From Thioalkalivibrio sp. (GTDB lineage Bacteria > Pseudomonadota > Gammaproteobacteria > Ectothiorhodospirales > Ectothiorhodospiraceae), in assembly GCA_007116035.1 (NCBI GenBank), contig SKJG01000032.1, forward strand, positions 1 to 40,780: DNA of 40,780 bases, read 5' to 3'. The position numbers and the translations under genes were made by a program. This document shows, piece after piece, positions 28,248 through 38,590 of this stretch; the first letter of the stretch is position 1, and each line of letters begins with the position of its first letter. The notes below the pieces were generated by a model. It searched no databases and had not been told where the DNA came from. It saw only the letters and a list, made by a program, of their open reading frames with translations.

Positions 28248-28819
28248 CGCCCACGGCGTTTCTTGGCCAACTCGCGGAGGAGGGTTTCCTGTTCGTTGAA
28301 CGAGGGCTGCCGGCGGCGTTTGGTCGGGTCGAGGCTGCCCGATCCTTCGCGCGGTGCCGGGACATGCCCGGCGCGTTCGTTCTCCTTCAGCGCCTGGTAG
28401 TCGGCGAGGTCTCGGGTGATCGATTCCGCGTCTTGCTCGTCGGTGTAGCGACCGCGGTAATCCGTGGGCGGTTTCTTCCCTTTGCGCAGAAAGAGCTGCA
28501 TGCGGAGTTGCTTGTTGTAGGCAACCACCCTGCGGTCGATCCAGAAGAGATCGTGGACTGCCAGGGCAGCCAGGAGTGCCGACGGCAGCAGCCACCACCA
28601 GGCAGGGGCCAGCCAGGCCGCACCGGCGGTCAGCACACTCAGGACCAGGAATGCCGCGCCGCCACGGGGTTCGGCGAGGTAGAATCGGTGCAGGCCCAGT
28701 GGAAACAGGACCCACGCCGCATAGGCGCGGGTCCGGGAACGCATCTCGTTTGCCAGAATCGCATTGACGGCCTGGAGGCCGCCGCCTTCGAGGTTGAGTT
28801 TCTGCCAGGCTTTGCTCAT
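28244..28819 (-). CDS. TM2-domain-like membrane protein
   Basis: MSKAWQKLNLEGGGLQAVNAILANEMRSRTRAYAAWVLFPLGLHRFYLAEPRGGAAFLVLSVL...HDLFWIDRRVVAYN. Confidence 0.7.
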   Translation of the reverse strand: MSKAWQKLNLEGGGLQAVNAILANEMRSRTRAYAAWVLFPLGLHRFYLAEPRGGAAFLVLSVLTAGAAWLAPAWWWLLPSALLAALAVHDLFWIDRRVVAYNKQLRMQLFLRKGKKPPTDYRGRYTDEQDAESITRDLADYQALKENERAGHVPAPREGSGSLDPTKRRRQPSFNEQETLLRELAKKRRGR

Positions 28820-28948
28820 TGCTGCATCCGATTGCGGGTCGAGCACCCAGCATAACCCCGGGCTGAGTTGTCGCAGGGAAAGTCCGCCTGCTATTGCGGC
28901 CTTGCCGGGCTTGCTAGCATGCGGAGGATCATCCGGGGAAGCACGCCC

Positions 28949-29890
28949 ATGTCGGATCGGCGACTGCAGGTCTTTTTCACCGTGGCCCGGCTGCTCTCGT
29001 TCACGCGGGCGGCCGAAGTGCTGCACATGACCCAGCCCGCGGTCACCTTCCAGGTGCGCCAGCTGGAGGAGCAATTCGACACGCGCCTGTTCGATCGTAA
29101 CCACAACCGGGTCACGCTGACGGAGGCCGGACGCCTCGTGTTCCGCTACGCCGAGCGCATCTTCGAAACCTACTCGGAAATGGAAGCCGCGATGCGCGAG
29201 CTGAAGGGCGCGGTTGGGGGTGCTGTGGTACTGGGTGCGAGTACGACGGTCGCGGAGTACCTGCTGCCGACGCTGCTCGGCGCCTTCCTCCGCAGCCATC
29301 CCGAGGTGGGTATCAGCCTGCGGGTCGGCAACACCGAGGCGGTCGTGGCCATGGTGGAGGAGAGCGAGATCGACCTGGGTGTGGTCGAGGCCCCGGTCAG
29401 CAACCGGAACCTGATCGTGCAGCCCTGCCTGATCGACCATCTGCGCCTGATCGTCGCGCCCGACCATCGCCTGGCGAAACACAGAAAGGTCACGCTGCAC
29501 GATTTTCTCGACGAGCCCTTCGTATGTCGTGAGGAGGGTTCCGGGACGCGCGAGGTGATCATGGAATACCTGACCCGCCAGAGCTGCAGCCGCAACCGCC
29601 TCAATCTGTGCATGGAACTGGGCAGTCCGGAGGCGATCAAGGGGGCGGTGGCTGCCGGTATGGGCGTGTCCATCCTGTCGGAATCCGTGATCGCCAAGGA
29701 GGTCACGCTGAGCCATTTGGTGGCGATTCCTCTGGAGCCTCCGCTGGAGCGCCCGATTTCCCTGGTCCATGCGCGCCAGAAGTTTCGGGTGCCAACCCTG
29801 GAGGTTCTGCTGCGCTTCATCCGCGAGTACTGCACCCGCGATGTCCCCCCGGGAACCCCCTCCATACCCCACGGCAAGGAGACCACATGA
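28949..29890 (+). CDS. LysR family transcriptional regulator
   Basis: MSDRRLQVFFTVARLLSFTRAAEVLHMTQPAVTFQVRQLEEQFDTRLFDRNHNRVTLTEAGR. Confidence 0.95.
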   Translation: MSDRRLQVFFTVARLLSFTRAAEVLHMTQPAVTFQVRQLEEQFDTRLFDRNHNRVTLTEAGRLVFRYAERIFETYSEMEAAMRELKGAVGGAVVLGASTTVAEYLLPTLLGAFLRSHPEVGISLRVGNTEAVVAMVEESEIDLGVVEAPVSNRNLIVQPCLIDHLRLIVAPDHRLAKHRKVTLHDFLDEPFVCREEGSGTREVIMEYLTRQSCSRNRLNLCMELGSPEAIKGAVAAGMGVSILSESVIAKEVTLSHLVAIPLEPPLERPISLVHARQKFRVPTLEVLLRFIREYCTRDVPPGTPSIPHGKETT

Positions 29891-30630
29891 AGAATTACTG
29901 CGTCGTACAACATACCTATTCGGAATTCCTGGGCCTGATAGAATCCCAGTTGGAGAAGAGAGATATCGGCTTTTCGTATCATCGGCCGTTTGTGGGCCAG
30001 GACATGCCCGGCTCGGCGGCGCAGTTCGATGGTCTGTGGCTGCTGGGTGGCGCATGGCCGCTCACGGACGAGGAGCACAACCCGCAGGTGCCGGACGAAC
30101 TGGCGCTGATCGATATCTTCCGTCGCTCCAACCGGCCGGTGATCGGTCTGGGCATGGGCGGTATGCTCGTCGCCCTGCAGGCAGGGGGCACGGCCCAGCC
30201 GGAGCCCGCCTATCGGGCCGAGTTCGTGACGGCGCACAAGACCCCTGCGGGGGCTGGCGACGCGCTCGCCGAAGCCGTGGATGGCCGCAAGGTGCTCGTG
30301 CTGGTGCATGGCAGCGTGGACTTGCCCGAAGGCCTGGAGCCCACATTGGTCGACGACGACGGGCATTGGCTTGCGGTGCGTCCGGACGGCCTGACCTACG
30401 GACTGCTGTTCCGCCCGGAAATGAAACCGGGCATGCTGGAAGATATCATCATGGAAGCCCGGCATAATCCGCCTCCGAACATGGGCGAACTGCTCGGCGA
30501 GGCCCGGATGGAGTGGCAAAACATGCAGGAGGTCACCAACCACGTCGTCGCGGGGCTGGTGACGGAACTGTCCCTGATGCAGGAACGGCGCAAGATGCCG
30601 GTGTTCAGCCTGAAACTGGAGACGGAATAA
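29887..30630 (+). CDS. Class I glutamine amidotransferase-like protein with substituted nucleophile elbow
   Basis: MKNYCVVQHTYSEFLGLIESQLEKRDIGFSYHRPF...FDGLWLLGGAWPL...RPVIGLGMGGMLVALQAGG; ATGA overlap with the LysR gene. Confidence 0.65.
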   Translation: MKNYCVVQHTYSEFLGLIESQLEKRDIGFSYHRPFVGQDMPGSAAQFDGLWLLGGAWPLTDEEHNPQVPDELALIDIFRRSNRPVIGLGMGGMLVALQAGGTAQPEPAYRAEFVTAHKTPAGAGDALAEAVDGRKVLVLVHGSVDLPEGLEPTLVDDDGHWLAVRPDGLTYGLLFRPEMKPGMLEDIIMEARHNPPPNMGELLGEARMEWQNMQEVTNHVVAGLVTELSLMQERRKMPVFSLKLETE

Positions 30631-30643
30631 GTTGATCGCACCG

Positions 30644-31033
30644 ATGAATATGGCCCGCAAGAACAAGGCCTCGCGCGGCAAGGGCGGCGCCGCCGCACGG
30701 GTGGCCGAGATCGCCGGCAAGCTGCCCGAGGAGGAGTTGCGCACGCTGCTGCAGTTCTCCGAATTCCTGCTCGCCCAGGTGCCCGATGCCGCGGCGGCGG
30801 ATGCGCCGCTGCCGGAGCCCAAGCCGCTCCCGAGGCCTGCCGAGGAGTCGGTGATCAAGGCCATGCGCCGCCTGTCCGAGACCTATTTCATGCTCGATCG
30901 GGGTCCGCTGCTGAACGAGACCTCCGCGTTGATGGCCCAGCACGTGATGCAGGGCCGCAAGGCGGCGGAGGTGATTGACGACCTCGAGGCGGTGTTTTCG
31001 GCCCAGTACGAGCGGGTGCGGTCCTCCCAATGA
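30644..31033 (+). CDS. Conserved hypothetical protein
   Basis: MNMARKNKASRGKGGAAARVAEIAGKLPEEELRTLLQFSEFLLAQV...; ends in a 4-nt overlap with the next gene. Confidence 0.65.
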   Translation: MNMARKNKASRGKGGAAARVAEIAGKLPEEELRTLLQFSEFLLAQVPDAAAADAPLPEPKPLPRPAEESVIKAMRRLSETYFMLDRGPLLNETSALMAQHVMQGRKAAEVIDDLEAVFSAQYERVRSSQ

Positions 31034-32169
31034 TCGAAGTGTTCCAGCGCTGGTATCACCGGCATTTCACCGATCCGCAGGTGGTGATCCTGGCTTTCCT
31101 GCTGCTCATCGGGTTTTTGCTGGTGATCCTCGCCGGACGCATCCTGGCTCCGCTGCTGGCGAGCCTCATCATCGCCTATCTGCTGGAAGGCGCGGTGGCG
31201 AAGCTGACGCAGCTCCGCATGCCGAGGCTGCTCGCGGTGATCATCGTGTTGCTGGGCTTCGTCGCGCTGGTGGCCGCGGCACTGTTCGGCCTGGTGCCGT
31301 TGATGTCGCAGCAGGTCACGCAACTGGTCAGGGAACTCCCGGTGATGATCTCCCAGGGCCAGGCGCTGCTGCTGCAGCTGCCGGAGCGATACCCGCAGGT
31401 CATCTCCGAGGAGCAGGTCTTCGACATCATGGGTGCGATCCGAGCCGAGGCCACCCAGTTCGGGCAGCAGGTGGTGAAGATCTCGCTGGCTTCGGCGCAG
31501 CACCTGGTGACGGTCGTGATCTATCTGATCGTCGTTCCGCTGATGGTCTTCTTCATGCTCAAGGACCGCGATGCGATCCTGAACTGGTTCATGGGCTTCA
31601 TGCCACGTGACCGGCATCTCGCCGGGCAGGTCTGGAACGAGGTGAACGTGAAGATCGCCAGCTACGTGCGCGGCAAGTTTCTCGAGATTCTGCTCGTCTG
31701 GGCGGTCAGCTTCATCACCTTCCACTGGTTCGGGCTGCAGTACGCGGTGCTGTTGTCATTCATGGTGGGAATCTCCGTGATCATTCCCTACATCGGCGCG
31801 GCCGTCGTCACCATCCCGGTGGCGCTGGTCGCCTATTTCCAGTTCGGCCTGTCCAGTGAGTTCGCCTGGGTGCTGATCGCCTATGGCGTCATCCAGTTTC
31901 TGGACGGCAACGTACTGGTGCCCTTGCTGTTTTCCGAAGTGGTCAACCTGCACCCCGTGGCGATCATCGCCGCGGTGTTCATCTTTGGCGGTATCTGGGG
32001 ACTGTGGGGGGTGTTCTTCGCGATCCCGCTGGCCACGCTGGTGCACGCCGTGTTGAAGTCCTGGCCCCGTCATGACCTGCCCGAGGAGCTGTCGCGAAAA
32101 GATCCGGGTGGCCCCAAGCCCAAGGGTGAAGAACAGGCGGATACGGCAACGGGTCCCAGCCAGGCGTGA
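31030..32169 (+). CDS. AI-2E family transporter / PerM-like permease
   Basis: Multiple TM segments; '[49 protein letters not shown]', '[24 protein letters not shown]'. Confidence 0.93.
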   Translation: [379 protein letters not shown]

Positions 32170-32254
32170 CCGTTCGGGGGCAAAGGGATTCAAGCCCCTG
32201 TTCCGGGAGCCGTGGACCTGTCCGGTGCGCGGAATCCAATACAAGAGAGGATGC

Positions 32255-33739
32255 ATGACCGGCACTGAACTGTTGATGAACATCACCCCGCAGGAGAGTC
32301 GGGTCGCCCTGGTCGAGAACGGGATCCTGACCGAGCTGCACCTCGAGCGGAGTCGCCGGCGTGGCCTGGTCGGCAGCATCTACAAGGGGACGGTGTGCCG
32401 TGTGTTGCCCGGGATGGATGCGGCCTTCGTGGATATCGGGCTCGACCGTACCGCCTTCCTGCATGCCTCGGATGTGGCGCCGGTCGAGCGCGAGGAGCTG
32501 TGCAACAACGGCGAGGTGCCCCGGCGCAATGAATCGATCAGCCAGTTGCTGCGTGAAGGCCAGGAACTGCTGGTCCAGGTGATCAAGGACCCCCTCGGCA
32601 CGAAGGGCGCGCGCCTGACCACCTATGTCACCGTCCCGTCACGGCACCTGGTACTGATGCCGAACCAGAGCAACATCGGGATCAGCACCCGCATCGAGGA
32701 CGACTCGATCCGCAGCCGCCTGCGTGAGCACATGGAGGCGCTGCGTGCGGGGCTGGCACCGGAGCATGGCTTCATCGTGCGCACCGCGGCCGAACTCGCC
32801 GACGGGGAAGCCCTGCGCAACGATGTGCTGTTTCTGAAGAAGCTCTGGGACACGCTGAAGGAAAACGCGGCCAACTGCGCCGCGGGACAGGAGATTCACG
32901 CCGATCTGCCGTTGGTGCTGCGTATCCTCCGGGACATGGTGGGAGTGGAGCTGGAGCGGATTCGGATCGACTCCCGCGAGACCTGGCAACGGGTCTGCGA
33001 ATTCGCCGAGCGCTACATTCCGGAGCTGAACGATCGGATCGAGCATTATCCGGGGGAGCGCCCGATCTTTGAGCTCTTCAACGTCGAGGAGGAGATCCAG
33101 CGCGCGCTCGAGCGCAAGGTCGAGCTGAAATCCGGCGGCTACCTGATCTTCGATCAGACCGAGGCAATGACCACCGTGGACATCAACACCGGTGGCTTCG
33201 TCGGACACCGCAACCTCGAGGAGACGATCTTCAAGACCAATCTCGAGGCGGCACAGGCGATCGGGCGGCAACTGCGACTGCGCAATCTCGGCGGCATCAT
33301 CATCATCGATTTCATCGACATGCAGGATGACGAACACAAGCGCCAGGTGATCCGCGCCCTGGACCGTGCCCTGGAGCGCGATCACGCCAAGTGCCAGATC
33401 TGTGACGTGTCGCCGCTGGGCCTGGTGGAGATGACCCGCAAGCGTACACGGGAAAGCCTGGAGCACCTGCTCTGCGAACCCTGTCCCACGTGTGGGGGGC
33501 GCGGCTATCTGAAATCGGCCGAGACCGTTTGCTACGAGCTGTTCCGCGAGATTCTGCGCGAAGCCCGCCAGTACGACGCCAGGGAACTGCGCGTGCTGGC
33601 CTCGCAGAGCGTGATCGACCTGCTGCTGGACGAGGAGTCGTCGAGCCTCGCCGAGTTGCAGGAATTCGTCGGCGTGCCGATCCGGTTCCAGGTGGAGACG
33701 CTGTATCAACAGGAGCAGTTCGACGTGGTCTTCATTTGA
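32255..33739 (+). CDS. rng: Ribonuclease G
   Basis: MTGTELLMNITPQESRVALVENGILTELHLERSRRRGLVGSIYKGTVCRVLPGMDAAFVDIGLDRTAFLH; 'CPTCGGRGYLKSAETVCYE'. Confidence 0.98.
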   Translation: MTGTELLMNITPQESRVALVENGILTELHLERSRRRGLVGSIYKGTVCRVLPGMDAAFVDIGLDRTAFLHASDVAPVEREELCNNGEVPRRNESISQLLREGQELLVQVIKDPLGTKGARLTTYVTVPSRHLVLMPNQSNIGISTRIEDDSIRSRLREHMEALRAGLAPEHGFIVRTAAELADGEALRNDVLFLKKLWDTLKENAANCAAGQEIHADLPLVLRILRDMVGVELERIRIDSRETWQRVCEFAERYIPELNDRIEHYPGERPIFELFNVEEEIQRALERKVELKSGGYLIFDQTEAMTTVDINTGGFVGHRNLEETIFKTNLEAAQAIGRQLRLRNLGGIIIIDFIDMQDDEHKRQVIRALDRALERDHAKCQICDVSPLGLVEMTRKRTRESLEHLLCEPCPTCGGRGYLKSAETVCYELFREILREARQYDARELRVLASQSVIDLLLDEESSSLAELQEFVGVPIRFQVETLYQQEQFDVVFI

Positions 33740-33850
33740 GCAGGTCGCGCTTCTGAACGGCATGTCGCCCGCTCCGCCAACGGGAGGCTCCGGGGCGCGC
33801 CCCGTCCAGCGCTGGTCCTCGGTGCGAAGACCCGCTCCGGGCTTCGGGTC

Positions 33851-36800
33851 ATGATCCGCCGCAGCCTGCGCATCACCCAGGCCACTTTGGCCCCCTTGCT
33901 TCTGTTCCTGTTGCTGGCTCTGCTGGCGCTGCGGCTGCTGCTGCCCCAGTGGGACGGTCTGGCGGCGGTGGTCGAGCAGCGGGTCGGGACGATGATCGAC
34001 CGTGAGGTGCACTTGGGTTCCCTGCACTTCGGCTGGTCCGGATGGGTCCCGGAGCTGGTGGCGAATGAGGTGCGCATCTCGCAGCCGGGCGCAGGCCCGC
34101 TCGAAGCCCGGGAACTGGGGGTCAGCCTGGCCCCGTTGCGCAGCCTCCGGGCTCGCAGCCCGGTATTGGGCCATGCCCGCCTGACCGGCATCCATCTGAA
34201 CGTCGAACGCGACCTCGATGGCGGGTGGAAAGTGCATGGCTGGCGTTTCGGCGGCACCGGCTCGCTGGCGCTCGACTGGAGACGGCACTTCGCCGGCATG
34301 GAACGGCTGCAGATCGAGGAAGCCACGCTGGATTGGGTCGACCGCCTGACCGGTATCGAGACCGGCCTGCGCGTGGACTCACTGGGGCTGCGGTCGGATC
34401 GGTCGGGCCTTGCCCTCGTGGGGCGGGGCAGTTTTCTTCCCGAGGCCGGCGGGCCGGTGTATGTCGGCATTACGGTTCCCCCGGCAGGCCCCGACCGCAT
34501 CGAATTCTTTCTGGATGCGCAGGGCGTGCAGCTGCCCTACTGGAGCCAGCTGGGCGGCTGGCTCCAGGGGGGGGCGCACGGCACCGCTTCGGTGCGCCTC
34601 TGGGCGACCCTGGAAGATGGACGGGTCCGGCAGCTGCAGGGCGAACACGACAGCCGCCTGCTCGTGGTTCGCGATGGACGCTGGCGCGAGCAGCCGGTGG
34701 GGCACCGCTTCCGGTGGCGGCGCGACGGCTCGGCCGTCGTGTCGCACTGGGCCGAGACCACCCCGGGTGCGGGGAATGCGCGCCTGGAATACCGCATGCC
34801 GAATGCCGGTGAGGGCGTGGACCACGTGGTCCTGGCCGCGGCCAGCATCGATATCGGCCACTACGTGCCAACCGGTGCGGCATTGCGGTTTCGCGATGTC
34901 CCGGATCTCGCGTGGCTGGCGCACAGCGACCCCTCGGGCAGACTCGAGACGTTGCACGTGGTCCTTGAACGCGACCTGGAAGGGTGGCAGGTACAGGCGG
35001 CGGATGCGCAGTTGCGTGATCTCGCGCTGCATGCCGCCGGCCCGATTCCGGGGGTGGAAGGTCTCGATGTGAACCTGGAATGGGCCGGCGGCCAGGGCGC
35101 GCTGGTGCTGAACAGCAATGGCCTGCGCGTTGCGATGCCGACGCTGTTTCCGGAGGCGTTTCTCTTTGACCGGGTGCAGGCGCGGTTGCAGTTGAGGCGG
35201 GACGAGGCCGCTTGGCACCTGGAGGCACGCGATCTTTTCCTGGAAAACCAGGATGCCGCGCTGGAAGGCCGCGGCAGGATCGAATTCGGCGCGGCACCTC
35301 ATGTGGACCTGGCTTTGCGGTTCCTGCGTGCCGACGGCCGGCAGCTGGCCCGCTACCTGCCGGTGCACAGGCTCCCCGAGCGGACTTCCCGCTGGCTGGC
35401 CGAGAGCATTCGTTCCGCCACCGTGACCGAAGGTGGCATGGTGTTCCGCGGTCATCCGAAGGATTTTCCCTTCACCGACAACCTGGGTGTGTTCGATCTT
35501 TGGGCGGTGGTCGAGGACGGCCTCCTGGACTACCGTCCGGATTGGCCGATGGCGGAGGGGTTGTCGGGAACGCTGCATTTTCACAATGCCGGGTTCCGGG
35601 CGGAACAGGCATCCGGGAAGATTCTGGGTTCCGAAGTGAGCGAGACCACCGTGGTCATCGGCAACATGCTCAGGGAACCGGAACTGGAGATCCGGGGACA
35701 GGCGCGTGGTCCGGTTCAGGACCTGTCCACGTACCTGCGCCAATCCGGGATCGGGCGCGGCTTCCTTCCCTACCTGGCGGGCGTGCAGCCGCGGGGCAGC
35801 AGTGCGCTGGACCTGGAGCTTTCGATCCCGCTGCACGGACCCGGACCGGCTCGGACCCATGCCGCTGGGCGGCTCGGTCTCGACGGCGCAGCGCTGGAAT
35901 TACCCGAGGGCAGGCTCACACTGAACGATATCAGGGGTGATATCCGCTTCGATTCGGAGAGAGGGTTCCGGGGCCAGGGAATCCGCACCGAGATCCACGG
36001 CGAGCCGGTGCTGCTGAGCCTGCAGCGCGATGCCACGGGCCCCGCGATGCGCATCCATGCCCAAGGCCGACAACCGCTCGCACCTTGGGTCGGGGAGCGG
36101 GCCGCTGCGCGCCTGGCGGCCAAGGGGAATGCGCACTGGGATGCCGAGATCGTGGTCGACGGCAACGGTGATTCGCGGTTGGAACTGGCCTCGAATCTCG
36201 AGGGAATGCAGATGGATTGGCCGGCACCGCTGGCCAAGACGCGGGGTACCCGGCGTCCATTGCAGATCTCCTGGCCGTTGCGGAGCCAAGGCGAGGCGAT
36301 CGCACGGGTGCGTTTTGATCGGGTTCTGGAGGCCGACGTCCGGGTCGCGCCGGCGCGCGCGGGCGAGGCCGGAGAGGTCCAGGCCATTGCCCTGAACCTC
36401 GGACGTCCACCGCCGGGGATGCCCGCACTGCCCGAGCGTGGCATCGATCTGCAGGCCCGCCTGGATTCAGTGGACGTGGATGCCTGGCTCAAGGCCATGG
36501 GGGGCTTGACGGCTGACACGGTGCCCATCGAGGCGGCGGCTGGCCTGGAACTGGTTCGCGCCGATATCGAGGCCTTGGAGAGCCTGCGCTGGGGCGGCAG
36601 GGTCCTCCCGGGAGGCCGCCTGCGGGTCGAGCCGGGCGCCGATGGCCGGCGGCTGGTGCTGGATTCGGAATGGGTGCAGGGCGACGCCGAATGGACCGAC
36701 CCGGTGGCCGGAGATCGGCAGGCCGGCGCGCGCGGTCAGTGGCAGGTGGACCTTGCGCGCCTGCATCTGGATCCGTGGGAGACTCCGGCCGGGCGCTCCC

Positions 36801-37675
36801 GGCCCCTTGCACAGGATGCCTTCGCGGATCCTCGCACGTGGCCGGGCATGGATCTGCAGGTTGCCGACCTGCGGGTCGGCAACCTGCATCTGACCGATGT
36901 CGCACTCGTGCTGCTTCCGTCAACGGATGGCCTGGAACTGCGGGAGTTTCGGCTGCGTGCGCCGCAGGGGGACGTGAGCCTGCTGGGCGAGGGGCACTGG
37001 GAGATGTCCCCGGAGGGCGTGACGCAGACGCGGATTCAGGCCGAGGCGACCGGGACTGACTGGGGCAGCGCACTGCATTCGATGGGGGTCTCTCCAGCGA
37101 TGCAAAGCGGGTCCGGCAGCGCGCGGGTCAGGCTGGTCTGGGTTGGCCCGCTGTTCGTACCCGACATCGCCGGGATGAGCGGGACGGTCGACATCGACCT
37201 CGCGAACGGTCGCCTGCACGAGGTCGAGCCAGGTGCAGGGCGTCTCCTGGGGCTGGTGAGCCTGGACGTGATCCCGCGCAGGCTGCGCCTGGACTTTCGG
37301 GACGTCTATACTCAGGGGTTGGCGTTCGACCAGATGGTTGGCGAGGCGGTGATCGACGGCGGCGATCTGCTGTTGCCGGAATTGCGCATCGCCAGCCCCG
37401 CGGCGGTGGTGCGGGTCAGCGGGCGCACCGGTCTTGTGGCCCGCGACTTCGACCAGTCGATCGTCGTCGTGCCGCGACTGCGTTCGACGCTGCCCATCGT
37501 CGGTGCGCTGCTCGGCGGTCCGGTAACCGGAGCTGTCGTATTGTTGGTGGAACGCGCCCTGGGAATCGGGGACCAAATGGAAGAAGCGGCTCGAGTGGAA
37601 TATTTTGTCTCGGGTCCGTGGTCTGACCCAGAGATAAGGGCACGAGTGAAGACGGAACAGGGAACCCCAGAGTGA
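33851..37675 (+). CDS. yhdP: YhdP family AsmA-like protein
   Basis: 1274 aa with N-terminal TM helix, 'YLPVHRLPERTSRWLAESIRSATVTEGGMVFRGHPKDFPF' and 'GRLLGLVSLDVIPRRLRLDFRDVYTQGLAFD'; downstream of rng. Confidence 0.93.
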   Translation: MIRRSLRITQATLAPLLLFLLLALLALRLLLPQWDGLAAVVEQRVGTMIDREVHLGSLHFGWSGWVPELVANEVRISQPGAGPLEARELGVSLAPLRSLRARSPVLGHARLTGIHLNVERDLDGGWKVHGWRFGGTGSLALDWRRHFAGMERLQIEEATLDWVDRLTGIETGLRVDSLGLRSDRSGLALVGRGSFLPEAGGPVYVGITVPPAGPDRIEFFLDAQGVQLPYWSQLGGWLQGGAHGTASVRLWATLEDGRVRQLQGEHDSRLLVVRDGRWREQPVGHRFRWRRDGSAVVSHWAETTPGAGNARLEYRMPNAGEGVDHVVLAAASIDIGHYVPTGAALRFRDVPDLAWLAHSDPSGRLETLHVVLERDLEGWQVQAADAQLRDLALHAAGPIPGVEGLDVNLEWAGGQGALVLNSNGLRVAMPTLFPEAFLFDRVQARLQLRRDEAAWHLEARDLFLENQDAALEGRGRIEFGAAPHVDLALRFLRADGRQLARYLPVHRLPERTSRWLAESIRSATVTEGGMVFRGHPKDFPFTDNLGVFDLWAVVEDGLLDYRPDWPMAEGLSGTLHFHNAGFRAEQASGKILGSEVSETTVVIGNMLREPELEIRGQARGPVQDLSTYLRQSGIGRGFLPYLAGVQPRGSSALDLELSIPLHGPGPARTHAAGRLGLDGAALELPEGRLTLNDIRGDIRFDSERGFRGQGIRTEIHGEPVLLSLQRDATGPAMRIHAQGRQPLAPWVGERAAARLAAKGNAHWDAEIVVDGNGDSRLELASNLEGMQMDWPAPLAKTRGTRRPLQISWPLRSQGEAIARVRFDRVLEADVRVAPARAGEAGEVQAIALNLGRPPPGMPALPERGIDLQARLDSVDVDAWLKAMGGLTADTVPIEAAAGLELVRADIEALESLRWGGRVLPGGRLRVEPGADGRRLVLDSEWVQGDAEWTDPVAGDRQAGARGQWQVDLARLHLDPWETPAGRSRPLAQDAFADPRTWPGMDLQVADLRVGNLHLTDVALVLLPSTDGLELREFRLRAPQGDVSLLGEGHWEMSPEGVTQTRIQAEATGTDWGSALHSMGVSPAMQSGSGSARVRLVWVGPLFVPDIAGMSGTVDIDLANGRLHEVEPGAGRLLGLVSLDVIPRRLRLDFRDVYTQGLAFDQMVGEAVIDGGDLLLPELRIASPAAVVRVSGRTGLVARDFDQSIVVVPRLRSTLPIVGALLGGPVTGAVVLLVERALGIGDQMEEAARVEYFVSGPWSDPEIRARVKTEQGTPE

Positions 37676-37694
37676 TGACTCAACGGTGCATGCC

Positions 37695-38537
37695 ATGACG
37701 AATGTTGCCGCCATCCAGATGGCGTCGGGACCGCAGCCGCAGAACAACATGCTGGAGGCGAAGCGGCTGCTCAAGGAAGCGGCGGACAAGGGCGCGCAGA
37801 TGGTCGTGCTGCCCGAGAACTTCGCGATGATGGGCATGCAGGATGAAGACGTCCTCAAGATTGCCGAGGAGCCTGAGGCGGGTCCGCTGCAGGCCTTTCT
37901 CGCCGAACAGGCGAAACGTCTCGGCATCTGGCTGGTGGGCGGCACCGTCCCGCTGCGCACCCGACGCGGCGATCGTGCCATCTCTGCCTGTCTGGTGTTT
38001 GACGACCGGGGTCAGCGCGTGGCCCGTTACGACAAGATTCACCTGTTCGACGTGCGGATACCGGATGGCGACGAGCACTATGCCGAGTCGCGGATCTACC
38101 AGCCCGGGGACCATATCGTTACGCTGGATACGCCTTTTGGGCGAATGGGTCTTGCCGTCTGTTACGATCTCCGCTTCCCGGAGCTCTTCCGCGGGCTGCT
38201 GGATCAGGGCGCTGAATTCGTGGCGATGCCGGCAGCCTTCACCGCGCAGACCGGGCAGGCGCATTGGGACATCCTGTTGCGCGCCCGTGCCATCGAGAAC
38301 CAGTCGTTCATGCTGGCTGCGGCCCAGGGCGGGTTCCATGTCAATGGTCGCGAAACCTATGGCCACAGCGCCCTGGTGGATCCCTGGGGACGGGTTGTGG
38401 CGCAGCTGGGCCGTAACCCCGGTGTTCTCGTCGCCGACCTGAGTTGCGACTGTGTCGGCCGGATCCGGACCCTGTTCCCGGCCGTGCATCATCGGCGCCT
38501 GTCCTGTGAGGTCCAGGTGTCGAAGACCGGAACCTGA
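37695..38537 (+). CDS. Carbon-nitrogen hydrolase (Nit/nitrilase family)
   Basis: VVLPENFAM (Glu), YDKIHLFDV (Lys), LAVCYDLRFPELF (Cys) catalytic triad. Confidence 0.95.
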   Translation: MTNVAAIQMASGPQPQNNMLEAKRLLKEAADKGAQMVVLPENFAMMGMQDEDVLKIAEEPEAGPLQAFLAEQAKRLGIWLVGGTVPLRTRRGDRAISACLVFDDRGQRVARYDKIHLFDVRIPDGDEHYAESRIYQPGDHIVTLDTPFGRMGLAVCYDLRFPELFRGLLDQGAEFVAMPAAFTAQTGQAHWDILLRARAIENQSFMLAAAQGGFHVNGRETYGHSALVDPWGRVVAQLGRNPGVLVADLSCDCVGRIRTLFPAVHHRRLSCEVQVSKTGT

Positions 38538-38590
38538 GGCCGGCGGTTCCGCCGTCCACCCGTGCATCGAAACAGCCAACAGGAATCACG

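Noticed and set aside
28244-30055. 603-aa minus-strand ORF
   Set aside because: Only the C-terminal part from 28819 (TM2-like protein) is plausible; the upstream part is antisense to the LysR gene.
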